Source of the DNA: Candidatus Phyllobacterium onerii
GTDB taxonomy: Bacteria; Pseudomonadota; Alphaproteobacteria; Rhizobiales; Rhizobiaceae
Assembly: GCF_028331445.1 (NCBI RefSeq)
Contig: NZ_JAQMHX010000006.1
Span: 124,001-188,000 of the forward strand
Direction: 5' to 3'
DNA: 64,000 bases
Below are positions 35,075 to 43,526 of the stretch, piece after piece. The first letter of the stretch is position 1; each line of letters begins with the position of its first letter. A program made the translations under genes and the position numbers. The notes beneath the pieces are model-generated. The model was given only the letters and a program-made list of their open reading frames with translations. It searched no databases and was not told the origin of the DNA.

Positions 35075-35359
35075 TCAGGTGCGGCCGAATTCCTTCCTCA
35101 GTTCGTCCTTGGCGCGCTCCAATACATTCTTTTGTTTGTCGGGCAAATTGTGGCCTGCACGGTTGATATAGAACGTCAGCATCGACATCGCGGACCGGTA
35201 AGGGCTTGATTTGCGTCGTTCCGACTGCTCTGCCGACCGCTTCAGCGAGATAGCGATCTTGTGCGGGTCGTGCTGTTCGAAAACATGGGCTTCAAGGTCG
35301 AGCGCGTCACTATTCTCGGTGACATCCTTTGACCATTTCTCTTTTGGCTTGCCGGCCAT
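35075..35359 (-). CDS. DUF3175 family protein
   Basis: 94 aa basic protein with the family signature KWSKDVTENSDALDLEAHVF near the N-terminus and SSPYRSAMSMLTFYINRAG in the middle, ending KDELRKEFGRT. GGAGG precedes the start. The role is unknown; the high charge and the neighbouring stress genes suggest a nucleoid or stress role, which is a guess. It lies 21 bp behind DUF427 and is probably co-transcribed. Confidence 0.82.
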   Translation of the reverse strand: MAGKPKEKWSKDVTENSDALDLEAHVFEQHDPHKIAISLKRSAEQSERRKSSPYRSAMSMLTFYINRAGHNLPDKQKNVLERAKDELRKEFGRT

Positions 35360-35380
35360 TTTGAAACCTCCAATGATCGT

Positions 35381-35716
35381 TCACTCGAATGTTACTTTCT
35401 TTGGATCGAATGCTGCATGATCCCGGATTGCAGCGACGTCCGGTATGGGGTCTTCATAAGCCCACATGGCATCGCTGGCCGACTCGCCCTGACCTGTGAC
35501 CCGCCAGTAGGAGGCGTTGCCCTTCCAAGGGCATTTCGTGCTGGTTTCGGTCTTTTCGAGATGGGCGAAATAGATATCGTCGAAGGGGATATAGAGAACT
35601 GGATTGTGTCCGGGTTCCAGTAATTCCAATGCCCGTTCCGTCGAAGCTATTACGACATTGTGAAATCGTACGGTCACGGGGTGAGAATATGGTTTGATCG
35701 TGATGCCGCTATCCAT
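35381..35716 (-). CDS. DUF427 domain protein
   Basis: 111 aa, compact all-beta fold. VTVRFHNVVIASTERALELLEPGHNP ... YIPFDDI ... TKCPWKGNASYWRV is the diagnostic DUF427 core, with the CPWKG(N/D)A turn. The biochemical role is not known. AGAGGAA precedes the start. A GGAAC-N16-GCTT element lies 48 bp upstream and DUF3175 follows by 21 bp, suggesting a two-gene stress unit. Confidence 0.85.
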   Translation of the reverse strand: MDSGITIKPYSHPVTVRFHNVVIASTERALELLEPGHNPVLYIPFDDIYFAHLEKTETSTKCPWKGNASYWRVTGQGESASDAMWAYEDPIPDVAAIRDHAAFDPKKVTFE

Positions 35717-35763
35717 GGTCTATTCCTCTTTGCAATTGACTGACCGGAGCTTCGTTGAGTTTT

Positions 35764-35788
35764 AAGCCGCAAGGAAGCAAAATGTTCC
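35764..35788 (-). promoter_or_regulatory. Possible EcfG-type promoter for DUF427-DUF3175
   Basis: Minus strand GGAAC (35788-35784), 16 bases, GCTT (35767-35764). It fits GGAAC-N18-TT but not CGTT; 48 bp before the ATG at 35716. Confidence 0.4.
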
Positions 35789-35833
35789 CGGCGAATGAAA
35801 AAGTGAACGAACCATACCGAGTCTATTCTTCAC

Positions 35834-35858
35834 GGAACCCCGGTACTTTTGACGCGTT
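35834..35858 (+). promoter_or_regulatory. EcfG-type promoter of the 104-aa protein/UdgX operon
   Basis: GGAAC at 35834, 16 bases, CGTT at 35855: exact consensus, 26 bp before the ATG at 35884. It also shows that the longer open frame from 35755 is not the gene start. Confidence 0.8.
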
Positions 35859-35883
35859 AAAAAAGCATAGGAGAAATACCCCC

Positions 35884-36198
35884 ATGACAGAGACCAGATT
35901 GCTCACGGATCATCAGGAGATACGAGACTGGGCTGCGGCGCGATCTGGCATACCTGCCATTCGCGACGCGGAAGAGCTGATTGGCAGCAATGAGCCTGTA
36001 ATCTCCATCCAGTTCGGTCAACATGCCTATGAGGATGATGATCACGAGGGCGCGGACCGTCCTGATGATTTCGGCAGACCGCGTCTCGTAGAATGGGATG
36101 AATGGTTCGCCCTGTTCGATCAGGAAGGCCTCGGCCTCGTGGTTGCGGAGGATGTGCCAGGCCAACGCGACGAGTTTCATGAAATCATTCGCAGATAG
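35884..36198 (+). CDS. Conserved small acidic protein, function unknown
   Basis: 104 aa from the ATG at 35884 (AGGAGA at 35870). It starts ETRLLTDHQEIRDWAAARSGIPA, a pattern I associate with a family of short stress-linked bacterial proteins, and is very acidic in the middle (HAYEDDDHEGADRPDD). A WDEWFALFDQ motif precedes the C-terminus. No enzyme motif. It is 15 bp before udgX and shares its exact EcfG-type promoter, so it may act with UdgX in stress or DNA protection. Confidence 0.72.
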   Translation: MTETRLLTDHQEIRDWAAARSGIPAIRDAEELIGSNEPVISIQFGQHAYEDDDHEGADRPDDFGRPRLVEWDEWFALFDQEGLGLVVAEDVPGQRDEFHEIIRR

Positions 36199-36213
36199 GC
36201 CGGATGGATCGTT

Positions 36214-36840
36214 ATGGACAAGATTTTGGAGGGCGAACGCTTCACCGCAAATTCCTTGAGCGAACTCAGATCCGAGGCAGAGCACTGCAAGCGGTGCGAT
36301 CTTTATAAAAACGCCACCCAGACGGTGTTCGGCGAGGGTTCGAGAGATGCGGAAACCGTCCTCGTCGGCGAACAGCCGGGTGACAAGGAGGATCTTGCCG
36401 GCCATCCATTTGTGGGTCCGGCCGGTATTGTGCTCGATAAAGCCCTGGTCGAAGCGGGTATCGAGCGCGACAGCTGTTATGTCACCAATACCGTCAAGCA
36501 TTTCAAATTCGAGCCGCGCGGCAAACGCCGGCTGCACTCCAAGCCGAATGCCGGCGAAATCCGGATTTGCTCGTGGTGGCTGAGAGGCGAGCTAGAGCTA
36601 ATCAAGCCGAAAATAGTCGTTGCGTTGGGAGCTACGGCTGCCAACTGTCTGGTCGGCAACGCGGTTCGCATAACGAAGGACCGACGAAGAATATTTCATC
36701 CCGACGGACTGCCGCCGGTGCTGGTCACCATACATCCCTCATACATTCTGAGAATACGCGACAGGGATAAAGCAGATATCGAAACGCGCGAATTCGTCCG
36801 CGATCTGGCGGAAATAAGGAGGTTTCTCTCGATCCACTAA
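36214..36840 (+). CDS. udgX: UdgX-type uracil-DNA glycosylase/binding protein
   Basis: 208 aa of the uracil-DNA glycosylase superfamily. CKRC at 25-28 with later Cys residues fits the 4Fe-4S cluster of family 4-like enzymes. Motif A is GEQPGDKED at 52-60, the UdgX-specific loop KRRLHSKPN at 104-112 and the late motif HPSYILR at 174-180. In mycobacterial UdgX the His of this loop (H109) bonds covalently to the uracil site after excision; the matching H108 is present. It is co-transcribed with the 104-aa gene under a stress promoter. Confidence 0.88.
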   Translation: MDKILEGERFTANSLSELRSEAEHCKRCDLYKNATQTVFGEGSRDAETVLVGEQPGDKEDLAGHPFVGPAGIVLDKALVEAGIERDSCYVTNTVKHFKFEPRGKRRLHSKPNAGEIRICSWWLRGELELIKPKIVVALGATAANCLVGNAVRITKDRRRIFHPDGLPPVLVTIHPSYILRIRDRDKADIETREFVRDLAEIRRFLSIH

Positions 36841-36846
36841 CTGGTA

Positions 36847-36996
36847 CTACTCTTCGCGATAGATGCGGTCTGTGGCCTGATCGCGAGCTTCCCGTTCATA
36901 ACGGCTCAAACGGCGCTGTCTCATTCCGAGTGCCAGCAACAGGCCCAATATGAAGGGTCCACCAATCAGTATCAGAAGCCATGAATACTCAGCCAT
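36847..36996 (-). CDS. 49-aa single-span membrane protein
   Basis: MAEYSWLLILIGGPFILGLL is a membrane segment at the very N-terminus, followed by a strongly charged tail (RQRRLSRYEREARDQATDR). GGGAG lies upstream of the ATG at 36996 and a GGAAC-N16-GGTT element 24 bp before it. It converges on udgX with 6 bp between the stops. Too short for standard gene finders. It is probably a stress-induced small membrane protein; no function is known. Confidence 0.65.
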   Translation of the reverse strand: MAEYSWLLILIGGPFILGLLLALGMRQRRLSRYEREARDQATDRIYREE

Positions 36997-37019
36997 GATT
37001 GCACTCCCGTTTCGGCTCT

Positions 37020-37044
37020 AACCGACGAGCGTACAATAGGTTCC
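37020..37044 (-). promoter_or_regulatory. EcfG-type promoter of the 49-aa membrane protein
   Basis: Minus strand GGAAC (37044-37040), 16 bases, GGTT (37023-37020), in the 52-bp gap between the sugar dehydrogenase stop and the small gene. Confidence 0.6.
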
Positions 37045-37048
37045 GGAT

Positions 37049-38383
37049 TCACGGTGCGGAGGGTGTGACGCGCCATATGGTGTTGCCAACATCGTCCGCC
37101 ACCAGAAGAGCGCCGGCCTTGTCGACCGCAACGCCCACGGGACGGCCGAGGGCCTTATCGCCATCGACGAAACCCGTCAGTACATCTTGTGGGGGTCCAT
37201 TCGGCTTGCCGTTACTGAAAGGAACGAAGATGACCTTGTATCCGCTGCGGGGCTGGCGGTTCCACGAGCCATGCTGGCCGACAAACGCGCCGTTTTTGTA
37301 TTCAGGGCCAAACAGGGAACCGGTATAGAAGGTCAAACCCAGCGAAGCGGTATGTGGACCGAGTGCATAGTCTGGCTTGATGGCCGAGGCGACAAGCTCC
37401 GGGTTTTGCGGGCTGACCCGCACATCGACGTTCTGGCCGTAGTAGCTGTATGGCCAGCCATAAAACCCGCCATCCTTGACCGATGTCATATAGTCCGGGA
37501 CAAGATCGCTGCCGATCTCGTCGCGCTCATTGACCGCGACCCAGAGTGCGCCACTGTTGGGATTCCAGGATAGTCCGTTCGGGTTTCGCAGACCCCAGGC
37601 AAATAGCCTAGTTTTTTTCGTGTTCAGATCTATCTCGAGGACGGCGGCCCGGTTGGCTTCCGCGTCGATGCCGTTCTCGCCCACATTGCTGTTCGATCCG
37701 ACCGTTGCATAGAGCTTTGTCCCGTCGGCGCTGGCGATCACATCTTTCGTCCAGTGGTGATTGATCGGGCCGCCTGGGAGGTTCGCGATCTTTTCGGGCG
37801 CCGCGGTTATTTTCGTCTCGCCATCGCCATAGGGATAAGCGACGATCGCATCGGTATTGGCGACGTAGAGCTTGCCGCCAGAAAGGGCCATCCCAAAGGG
37901 CGAATTCAGGTTCTCAAGAAACGTCTCCTTTATCTCGGCCACGCCGTCATTGTCGGCGTCGCGCAGCAGCGTGATGCGGTTCGGGCTTGTCACCCCCGCA
38001 CCGGCCCTGCCCATAACGAGGCCTTCGACCCAACTACGGATGCTGAAGGACTGGTTCTGCCGCGCGGGCGCATTGGTTTCGGCTACCAGCACATCGCCAT
38101 TGGGCAGGACATGCAGCCAGCGCGGATGGTCAAGGTCCTTGGCGAAGACGTTGACTTTCATCCCCAGAGCAACTGTCGGCGTTTTGCCTTCCGGCCAAGA
38201 GGAAGCCTCGGCGATGTTGACCGTGGTGATGGGTTTGGGATTGGGCGGAGGCAAGGTCGGGTCGGGGCCGTATCCCTGTTCAACGGGAATTGTCGCGGAC
38301 TCCCGCGAATAGAAGTAGACGCCGGCCGCCGCGAGCAGTGCGAGCACCAGCAACGCACCGATGATGAGAAATGCAGTTTTCAT
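37049..38383 (-). CDS. PQQ-dependent sugar dehydrogenase (sorbosone/aldose dehydrogenase-like)
   Basis: 444 aa from the ATG at 38383. An N-terminal membrane anchor ([20 protein letters not shown], about 4-23) leads to a Pro-rich linker and a six-bladed propeller. Landmarks are [18 protein letters not shown], the Ca/PQQ region [24 protein letters not shown] and GQHGSWNR. These are shared with the soluble aldose dehydrogenase and sorbosone dehydrogenase families, which oxidise sugars in the periplasm. Substrate and actual PQQ use are inferred. Confidence 0.83.
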   Translation of the reverse strand: MKTAFLIIGALLVLALLAAAGVYFYSRESATIPVEQGYGPDPTLPPPNPKPITTVNIAEASSWPEGKTPTVALGMKVNVFAKDLDHPRWLHVLPNGDVLVAETNAPARQNQSFSIRSWVEGLVMGRAGAGVTSPNRITLLRDADNDGVAEIKETFLENLNSPFGMALSGGKLYVANTDAIVAYPYGDGETKITAAPEKIANLPGGPINHHWTKDVIASADGTKLYATVGSNSNVGENGIDAEANRAAVLEIDLNTKKTRLFAWGLRNPNGLSWNPNSGALWVAVNERDEIGSDLVPDYMTSVKDGGFYGWPYSYYGQNVDVRVSPQNPELVASAIKPDYALGPHTASLGLTFYTGSLFGPEYKNGAFVGQHGSWNRQPRSGYKVIFVPFSNGKPNGPPQDVLTGFVDGDKALGRPVGVAVDKAGALLVADDVGNTIWRVTPSAP

Positions 38384-38607
38384 GGCTGACCCTTGAATGG
38401 AGACCCTGGAGTTGTGCAACGCACGAAAATAAACAAAGTTGCCGCGAGCGCTGCGGCAAACTGGCGTGTTCGTTTCGTCGTTTGCTCACTACGCCGTTTT
38501 TATATCTTTGCCCTTGCAGTCCAATCGAAAAAATATTCATCCCCTTCTATCCTCGCGCTGTGGATTTGTCCGACCGTCAAACCACGGCAATCAGAAGGAT
38601 GAATACG

Positions 38608-38811
38608 ATGCTTCCGCGTTCAGGAATCTATTATGCAGCCCAGCATATGCACCATGCACAGCGGGTCACCTTGCCCCCGCATAAAATCCAAGACTCTGAA
38701 ATCACCTCCGCAGGCTACCGGGAGGAACTCGGTGTTTTCCTGCGCCTTTGGTTGGTCATCCTTGCGGGCGTGGCCGTCATCCTGCTGAGCAGCTGGCTGG
38801 CGGCAAGCTGA
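38608..38811 (+). CDS. 67-aa single-span membrane protein
   Basis: Start at 38608 chosen because AGAAGGA at 38593-38599 is 8 bases upstream; an ATG at 38599 overlaps that site. The N-terminal half is polar and His-rich (YYAAQHMHHAQRV), the C-terminal half a membrane helix (FLRLWLVILAGVAVILLSSWL). It is followed by a second small membrane gene with a 1-base overlap (TGATG). Function unknown. Confidence 0.6.
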   Translation: MLPRSGIYYAAQHMHHAQRVTLPPHKIQDSEITSAGYREELGVFLRLWLVILAGVAVILLSSWLAAS

Positions 38812-38978
38812 TGCGCGAAATGTCACGAAATGCGGCTTCAGAACGGTCTGAAGCCGAGGTTAAAGAACAAGGCGGTCCGGCGGAAGATATAAGATCCATC
38901 AGATCGCTCATTCCGCTTGCGCTCGGGATGCTTGTCTTTATGGCAGCTCTTGCCTCTCTGATGAAACTCTTGCCCTGA
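38811..38978 (+). CDS. 55-aa single-span membrane protein
   Basis: Its ATG at 38811 shares a base with the previous stop (TGATG) and lacks its own ribosome site, indicating translational coupling. The first 30 residues are charged (SERSEAEVKEQGG), then one helix IPLALGMLVFMAALASLMKLLP. The coupled pair looks like a two-subunit small membrane complex of unknown role, between the sugar dehydrogenase and the kdp operon. Confidence 0.55.
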   Translation: MREMSRNAASERSEAEVKEQGGPAEDIRSIRSLIPLALGMLVFMAALASLMKLLP

Positions 38979-39021
38979 CCAGCACGGAACCATCGATTCA
39001 GGCCTTAGTAGATTTCAAATC

Positions 39022-39038
39022 CTTATAGTTTTTTTATT
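39022..39038 (+). promoter_or_regulatory. Candidate KdpE-binding box
   Basis: CTTATA-GTTTT-TTTATT resembles the E. coli kdp operator, two 6-mers TTTATA and TTTACA separated by five bases (CTTTT). Here 5/6 and 4/6 bases of the 6-mers and 4/5 of the spacer match. It lies 133 bp before the first small kdp gene. Confidence 0.5.
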
Positions 39039-39170
39039 TCTTCTCGCTGTGTCCCGTCTCGAACTTTTATGGTGTTTCGAGCCATATTCTGCCGCGATCA
39101 GCGAGCTTGGCAGTGTTGCCCACGCCCCATCTGATTGGACCATTTATGCAATCAATAAGGAGTTCTATCG

Positions 39171-39251
39171 ATGGACATTGTTGTTCTCGCGATAGGTATT
39201 TTGTTCTTAGTCCTCTCGCTGGCTTACACCAAAGCCTGCGATAATCTGTGA
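39171..39251 (+). CDS. 26-aa KdpF-like membrane peptide
   Basis: MDIVVLAIGILFLVLSLAYT then KACDNL: one membrane helix and a short polar end. AATAAGGAG at 39155 is a good ribosome site. It is 16 bp before kdpF, which has the same build. It may be a second KdpF-like stabiliser of the Kdp complex or a leader peptide. Too short for common gene callers. Confidence 0.65.
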   Translation: MDIVVLAIGILFLVLSLAYTKACDNL

Positions 39252-39267
39252 CTGGAGGGAACGGCAA

Positions 39268-39357
39268 ATGACTATCGACTATATTCTCGGCGGCGCTGTG
39301 ACCTTGTTTCTCCTCGCCTACCTCACCTACGCCCTCGTTCGTCCGGAGCGCTTCTGA
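39268..39357 (+). CDS. kdpF: Potassium-transporting ATPase subunit F
   Basis: 29 aa: MTIDYILGGAVTLFLLAYLT then YALVRPERF. The one-helix form ending in LVRPERF is the KdpF signature. It stabilises the KdpABC pump at the lipid interface of KdpA. GGAGGGA at 39254 is its ribosome site. It lies 178 bp before kdpA, farther than usual, with a repeat-like stretch between. Confidence 0.82.
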   Translation: MTIDYILGGAVTLFLLAYLTYALVRPERF

Positions 39358-39403
39358 GAGGCCGTTGATTATTCCAGCTTGACGGGCATCCGACGCGATT
39401 TTC

Positions 39404-39452
39404 TGCGCTTCCGGTGCTCATGGACGAAAATGTCCACTGCGCTCCGGTTCTC
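39404..39452. repeat. Imperfect direct repeats around a small hairpin in the kdpF-kdpA gap
   Basis: TGCGCTTCCGGTGCTC at 39404 and TGCGCTCCGGTTCTC at 39438 flank TGGAC-GAAAAT-GTCCA (39421-39436). The layout resembles small interspersed intergenic elements of rhizobia; no second copy occurs in this window. Confidence 0.35.
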
Positions 39453-39535
39453 GAAAACCGCACCGGCTCTCTCGACAAGCTGAATTCTCAAACGGTCTCC
39501 AGCGCATTACCGGCCAAGGCCCGGAAAGCTACACC

Positions 39536-41239
39536 ATGACTCTCAACGGTTGGATACAGATCCTCGTCTTCTGCGGGATCATCATTTTGCTCGTGAAACC
39601 GCTCGGCGGCTACATGACGCGCGTCTTCAACGGCGATCGCACATTCCTTTCGCCCATCTTCGTTCCCGTGGAGCGAGGTCTCTACCGCATAGCCGGAACC
39701 AGCGAACAGGAAGAACAGCATTGGACGACGTATACAGCGGCGCTGCTGTTCTTCAGCTTGGCCGGCTTTATCGTTCTCTATTTCCTGCAGCGGTTCCAGG
39801 GAGCACTTCCTTATAACCCTGCCGCGATGGGCGCAACGGAGCCCGGGCTCGCGTTCAATACGGCTGTCAGCTTCGTAACCAATACGAACTGGCAGAATTA
39901 CGGCGGCGAAAGCACCATGTCGTATCTCGTGCAGATGGCGGGCTTTACAGTTCAGAACTTCGTCTCGGCGGCTACGGGTATTGCCATCGCGGTTGCGTTG
40001 ATCCGGGGTTTCACCAGAGCTTCCGGCCGGTCGATCGGCAATTTCTGGGTCGATCTGACCAGATGCACGCTCTATATTCTCCTGCCGATCTGCATCGTGC
40101 TGACGTTGGTCTACGTCTATCTTGGCGTTCCGCAGACGCTCGGAACCTATGTTGATGCGACGACGCTGGAAGGCGCCAAGCAAACGATCGCCGTCGGGCC
40201 GGTTGCTTCGCAGCTTGCGATCAAGATGCTCGGCACCAATGGCGGCGGCTTCTTCAACGTGAATTCGGCGCATCCTTTCGAAAATCCCGATGCCATCTCG
40301 AACCTCATCCAGATGGTCACGATCTTTGCGATCGGCGCGGCATTGACCAACGTGTTCGGCCGCATGGCTGGTAACCAGCGCCAGGGCTGGGCGATCTTTG
40401 CTGCCATGGGCGTCATGTTCCTGGCGGGTGTAATCGTCTGCTACTGGGGTGAGGCTGCCGGTAATCCGCTCGTCCATGCGCTCGGGATCGACGGCGGCAA
40501 CATGGAAGGCAAGGAGACACGCTTCGGCATAGCCTTGTCCGCATTGTTTGCGGTTGTCACAACGGCCGCCTCCTGCGGTGCGGTCAATGCGATGCATGAC
40601 AGCTTCATGGCCATCAGTGGCATGATACCCCTCATCAACATGATGCTGGGAGAGGTGATTGTCGGCGGCGTCGGTGCCGGTCTTTATGGCATCCTGCTTT
40701 ACGTCATCATTGCAGTCTTCGTGGCTGGCCTGATGGTTGGCCGTACGCCGGAATATCTTGGCAAGAAGATCGAGGCCAAGGAAGTCAAGATGGCCATGCT
40801 GGCCGTTCTGGTACTGCCGTTAGCAATGCTCGGCTTTACGGCAATAGCCTCGGTACTGCCGTCGGCAGTCGCTTCCATTGCGAACGCCGGTCCGCATGGC
40901 TTCTCGGAGATACTGTACGCCTATACCTCCGCAGCGGCGAACAACGGTTCGGCCTTTGGCGGTCTGACGGGCAATACGGCCTGGTACAACATTACGCTCG
41001 GTATCGGGATGTGGATGGGGCGGTTCTTCGTCATCATCCCTGCACTAGCGATCGCCGGTTCGCTGGTTGCCAAGAAAACCGTTCCGGAATCCGCAGGCAC
41101 CTTTCCGACCCACGGCGGCCTGTTCGTTGGTCTGCTCGTCGGTGTCATCCTGATTGTCGGCGGTCTCACCTTCTTCCCGGCGCTGGCCGTTGGACCGATC
41201 GTCGAGCACCTCGCCATCGGCCTCGGGCAGACATTCTGA
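39536..41239 (+). CDS. kdpA: Potassium-transporting ATPase subunit A
   Basis: 567 aa, the K+-binding channel-like subunit with about ten helices. The four selectivity-filter-like regions are recognisable, for example [35 protein letters not shown] and [23 protein letters not shown] precedes the start. K+ selected here is moved using ATP hydrolysis in KdpB. The stop shares a base with a 61-codon gene that precedes kdpB. Confidence 0.96.
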   Translation: MTLNGWIQILVFCGIIILLVKPLGGYMTRVFNGDRTFLSPIFVPVERGLYRIAGTSEQEEQHWTTYTAALLFFSLAGFIVLYFLQRFQGALPYNPAAMGATEPGLAFNTAVSFVTNTNWQNYGGESTMSYLVQMAGFTVQNFVSAATGIAIAVALIRGFTRASGRSIGNFWVDLTRCTLYILLPICIVLTLVYVYLGVPQTLGTYVDATTLEGAKQTIAVGPVASQLAIKMLGTNGGGFFNVNSAHPFENPDAISNLIQMVTIFAIGAALTNVFGRMAGNQRQGWAIFAAMGVMFLAGVIVCYWGEAAGNPLVHALGIDGGNMEGKETRFGIALSALFAVVTTAASCGAVNAMHDSFMAISGMIPLINMMLGEVIVGGVGAGLYGILLYVIIAVFVAGLMVGRTPEYLGKKIEAKEVKMAMLAVLVLPLAMLGFTAIASVLPSAVASIANAGPHGFSEILYAYTSAAANNGSAFGGLTGNTAWYNITLGIGMWMGRFFVIIPALAIAGSLVAKKTVPESAGTFPTHGGLFVGLLVGVILIVGGLTFFPALAVGPIVEHLAIGLGQTF

Positions 41240-41424
41240 TGGGTCCCGTCATGCGTCACAGTTACCTGCAATTCAACCTCAAGCCTCGCGCCGGAAATTT
41301 GGCGCGGGGAGCAAAAAAGCGTGCGCGCGCTTCCGACATCATTCTCGGCATGACGCTGATGATGTTGTTCGTCTGGCTCGCCGCATACGGGTTTATTCAC
41401 CTTCACAACTGGAGTCTCAAATGA
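41239..41424 (+). CDS. 61-aa single-span membrane protein wedged between kdpA and kdpB
   Basis: The ATG at 41239 overlaps the kdpA stop by one base (TGATG), and the stop at 41422-41424 overlaps the kdpB ATG at 41421 (ATGA). The protein has a basic N-terminal half ([18 protein letters not shown]) and one membrane helix ([19 protein letters not shown]) ending HLHNWSLK; an internal ATG at 41251 is an alternative start. The tight coupling to both neighbours suggests translation with the pump. It could be an accessory Kdp subunit or assembly factor. I recognise no family. Confidence 0.7.
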   Translation: MGPVMRHSYLQFNLKPRAGNLARGAKKRARASDIILGMTLMMLFVWLAAYGFIHLHNWSLK

Positions 41425-43514
41425 GCCAGTCCAAATCAGCGAGTCTTATGGACTCATCCATTTTGATACCTGCCATCGGGGGTGCTTTCAAAAAGCTCAA
41501 CCCGCGCAGCCTCATCCGGAACCCCGTTATGTTCGTCGTCGCCGTGGTTTCAGCCCTGACGACCGTGCTGTTCGTCAAGGACATTGCAACAGGCGGACAG
41601 AGCCTCGGTTTCTCCTTCCAGATCATCATCTGGCTGTGGTTTACCGTGCTCTTTGCCAACTTCGCCGAAGCGGTGGCCGAGGGACGCGGCAAGGCCCAGG
41701 CAGATTCGTTGCGCAAGGCCCGGACCGAAACCCAGGCGAAACTCCTTTCGGGCGATGACCGCAGCAATTTCAAGCTGGTGCCTGGTGCAAGCCTGAAGGT
41801 TGGCGATATCGTCCTTGTCGATGCCGGTGACATCATCCCGTCTGACGGCGAGGTTGTCGAAGGTATCGCTTCGGTCAATGAATCGGCAATCACTGGCGAG
41901 TCCGCCCCGGTCATTCGCGAGTCCGGTGGTGACCGTTCTGCTGTGACCGGCGGAACGCAGGTTCTGTCCGACTGGCTCCGCGTCCGCATCACAGCGGCGG
42001 CCGGTTCGACCTTCATCGACCGGATGATCGCACTCGTCGAAGGTGCCGAGCGCCAGAAGACACCAAATGAAATCGCGCTCAACATCCTCCTCGCAGGCAT
42101 GACGCTGATCTTCGTTCTTGCCACGGCGACAATTCCGAGCTTTGCCTCCTATGCGGGCGGCGCCATTCCGGTCGTCGTCCTGGTTGCCCTGTTCGTGACG
42201 CTGATCCCGACAACGATCGGCGCATTGCTTTCGGCGATCGGTATTGCCGGCATGGACCGTCTTATTCAGTTCAACGTGCTGGCAATGTCCGGGCGTGCCG
42301 TCGAAGCTGCGGGTGACGTCGATACGCTGCTCCTCGACAAGACCGGCACGATCACCTTCGGTAATCGTCAGGCGACCGAGTTCTTGCCCGTCAAGGGCGT
42401 ATCGGAACAGGAACTTGCGGATGCCGCACAGCTTGCTTCGCTGGCGGATGAGACTCCCGAGGGCCGCTCGATCGTGGTTCTGGCCAAGGAAAAATACGGC
42501 ATACGGGCCCGGGATATGCAGACGCTGCATGCGACCTTCGTGCCCTTCACCGCACAGAGCCGCATGAGCGGTGTCGATATCGATGGATCATCGATCCGCA
42601 AGGGCGCTGTCGACGCTGTTCTGACCTATGCCAATCAGATGTCACTTGCGACGCCCGGAGCTGGTGGAACGACTGTTGCGACACGGGCCACGGCCGAGAC
42701 GATTCGTGATCTGCAAGCTATCGCCGACCAGATCGCCAAGGGCGGTGGCACACCGCTTGCAGTTGTCCGCGATGGCAAGCTGCTCGGCATCATATACTTG
42801 AAGGATATCGTCAAGGGCGGCATTCGCGAACGTTTCGCTGAACTACGCCGCATGGGCATCCGCACAGTGATGATCACCGGCGACAACCCGCTTACCGCTG
42901 CCGCCATTGCGGCGGAAGCCGGCGTCGACGACTTCCTCGCCCAGGCAACCCCCGAGAACAAGCTCACGCTGATCAGAGACGAGCAGTCGAAGGGCAAGCT
43001 TGTCGCCATGTGCGGTGACGGTACCAATGATGCTCCGGCACTCGCCCAAGCAGATGTGGGCGTCGCCATGAACACCGGTACTGTTGCAGCCCGCGAGGCC
43101 GGCAACATGGTCGATCTGGACAGCGATCCTACCAAGCTGATCGAGATCGTCGGTATCGGCAAGCAGTTGCTGATGACGCGCGGTGCGTTGACGACCTTCT
43201 CGATTGCCAATGATATCGCCAAGTACTTCGCCATTATCCCGGCGATGTTCCTGGCGTTCTATCCGCAGCTCGGCGCACTCAATATCATGGGGCTGCAGAC
43301 ACCCCAGAGCGCCATCCTGTCAGCGATCATCTTCAACGCGCTCATCATCGTCGCGCTGATCCCGTTGTCGCTGAAGGGCGTCAAATACCGGGCTGTCGGT
43401 GCAGGCGCGCTGTTGAGGCGCAACCTTCTCATCTATGGCCTCGGCGGCGTCATTGTCCCCTTCGTCGGCATCAAAGCTATCGATATGGTCATCACAAGCC
43501 TCGGCTTGGCGTAA
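41421..43514 (+). CDS. kdpB: Potassium-transporting ATPase subunit B
   Basis: 697 aa P-type ATPase; the start at 41421 has GGAG at 41411 and overlaps the 61-aa gene. The phosphorylated Asp is in [15 protein letters not shown], the actuator motif in [12 protein letters not shown] and the hinge in [24 protein letters not shown]. It hydrolyses ATP to drive K+ through KdpA. Length and motifs are standard. The much longer upstream frame from 41154 is a shadow of kdpA. Confidence 0.96.
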   Translation: MSQSKSASLMDSSILIPAIGGAFKKLNPRSLIRNPVMFVVAVVSALTTVLFVKDIATGGQSLGFSFQIIIWLWFTVLFANFAEAVAEGRGKAQADSLRKARTETQAKLLSGDDRSNFKLVPGASLKVGDIVLVDAGDIIPSDGEVVEGIASVNESAITGESAPVIRESGGDRSAVTGGTQVLSDWLRVRITAAAGSTFIDRMIALVEGAERQKTPNEIALNILLAGMTLIFVLATATIPSFASYAGGAIPVVVLVALFVTLIPTTIGALLSAIGIAGMDRLIQFNVLAMSGRAVEAAGDVDTLLLDKTGTITFGNRQATEFLPVKGVSEQELADAAQLASLADETPEGRSIVVLAKEKYGIRARDMQTLHATFVPFTAQSRMSGVDIDGSSIRKGAVDAVLTYANQMSLATPGAGGTTVATRATAETIRDLQAIADQIAKGGGTPLAVVRDGKLLGIIYLKDIVKGGIRERFAELRRMGIRTVMITGDNPLTAAAIAAEAGVDDFLAQATPENKLTLIRDEQSKGKLVAMCGDGTNDAPALAQADVGVAMNTGTVAAREAGNMVDLDSDPTKLIEIVGIGKQLLMTRGALTTFSIANDIAKYFAIIPAMFLAFYPQLGALNIMGLQTPQSAILSAIIFNALIIVALIPLSLKGVKYRAVGAGALLRRNLLIYGLGGVIVPFVGIKAIDMVITSLGLA

Positions 43515-43526
43515 AGGATTATTCCA

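Noticed and set aside
38393-38602. Frames upstream of the 67-aa membrane gene, including an N-terminal extension from 38371
   Set aside because: They would overlap the start region of the divergent sugar dehydrogenase, and the ribosome site AGAAGGA clearly serves the ATG at 38608.
39488-40597. 369-aa open frame on the minus strand opposite kdpA
   Set aside because: Antisense to a gene with textbook KdpA motifs; the translation shows no domain and has charged, His/Arg-rich shadow composition.
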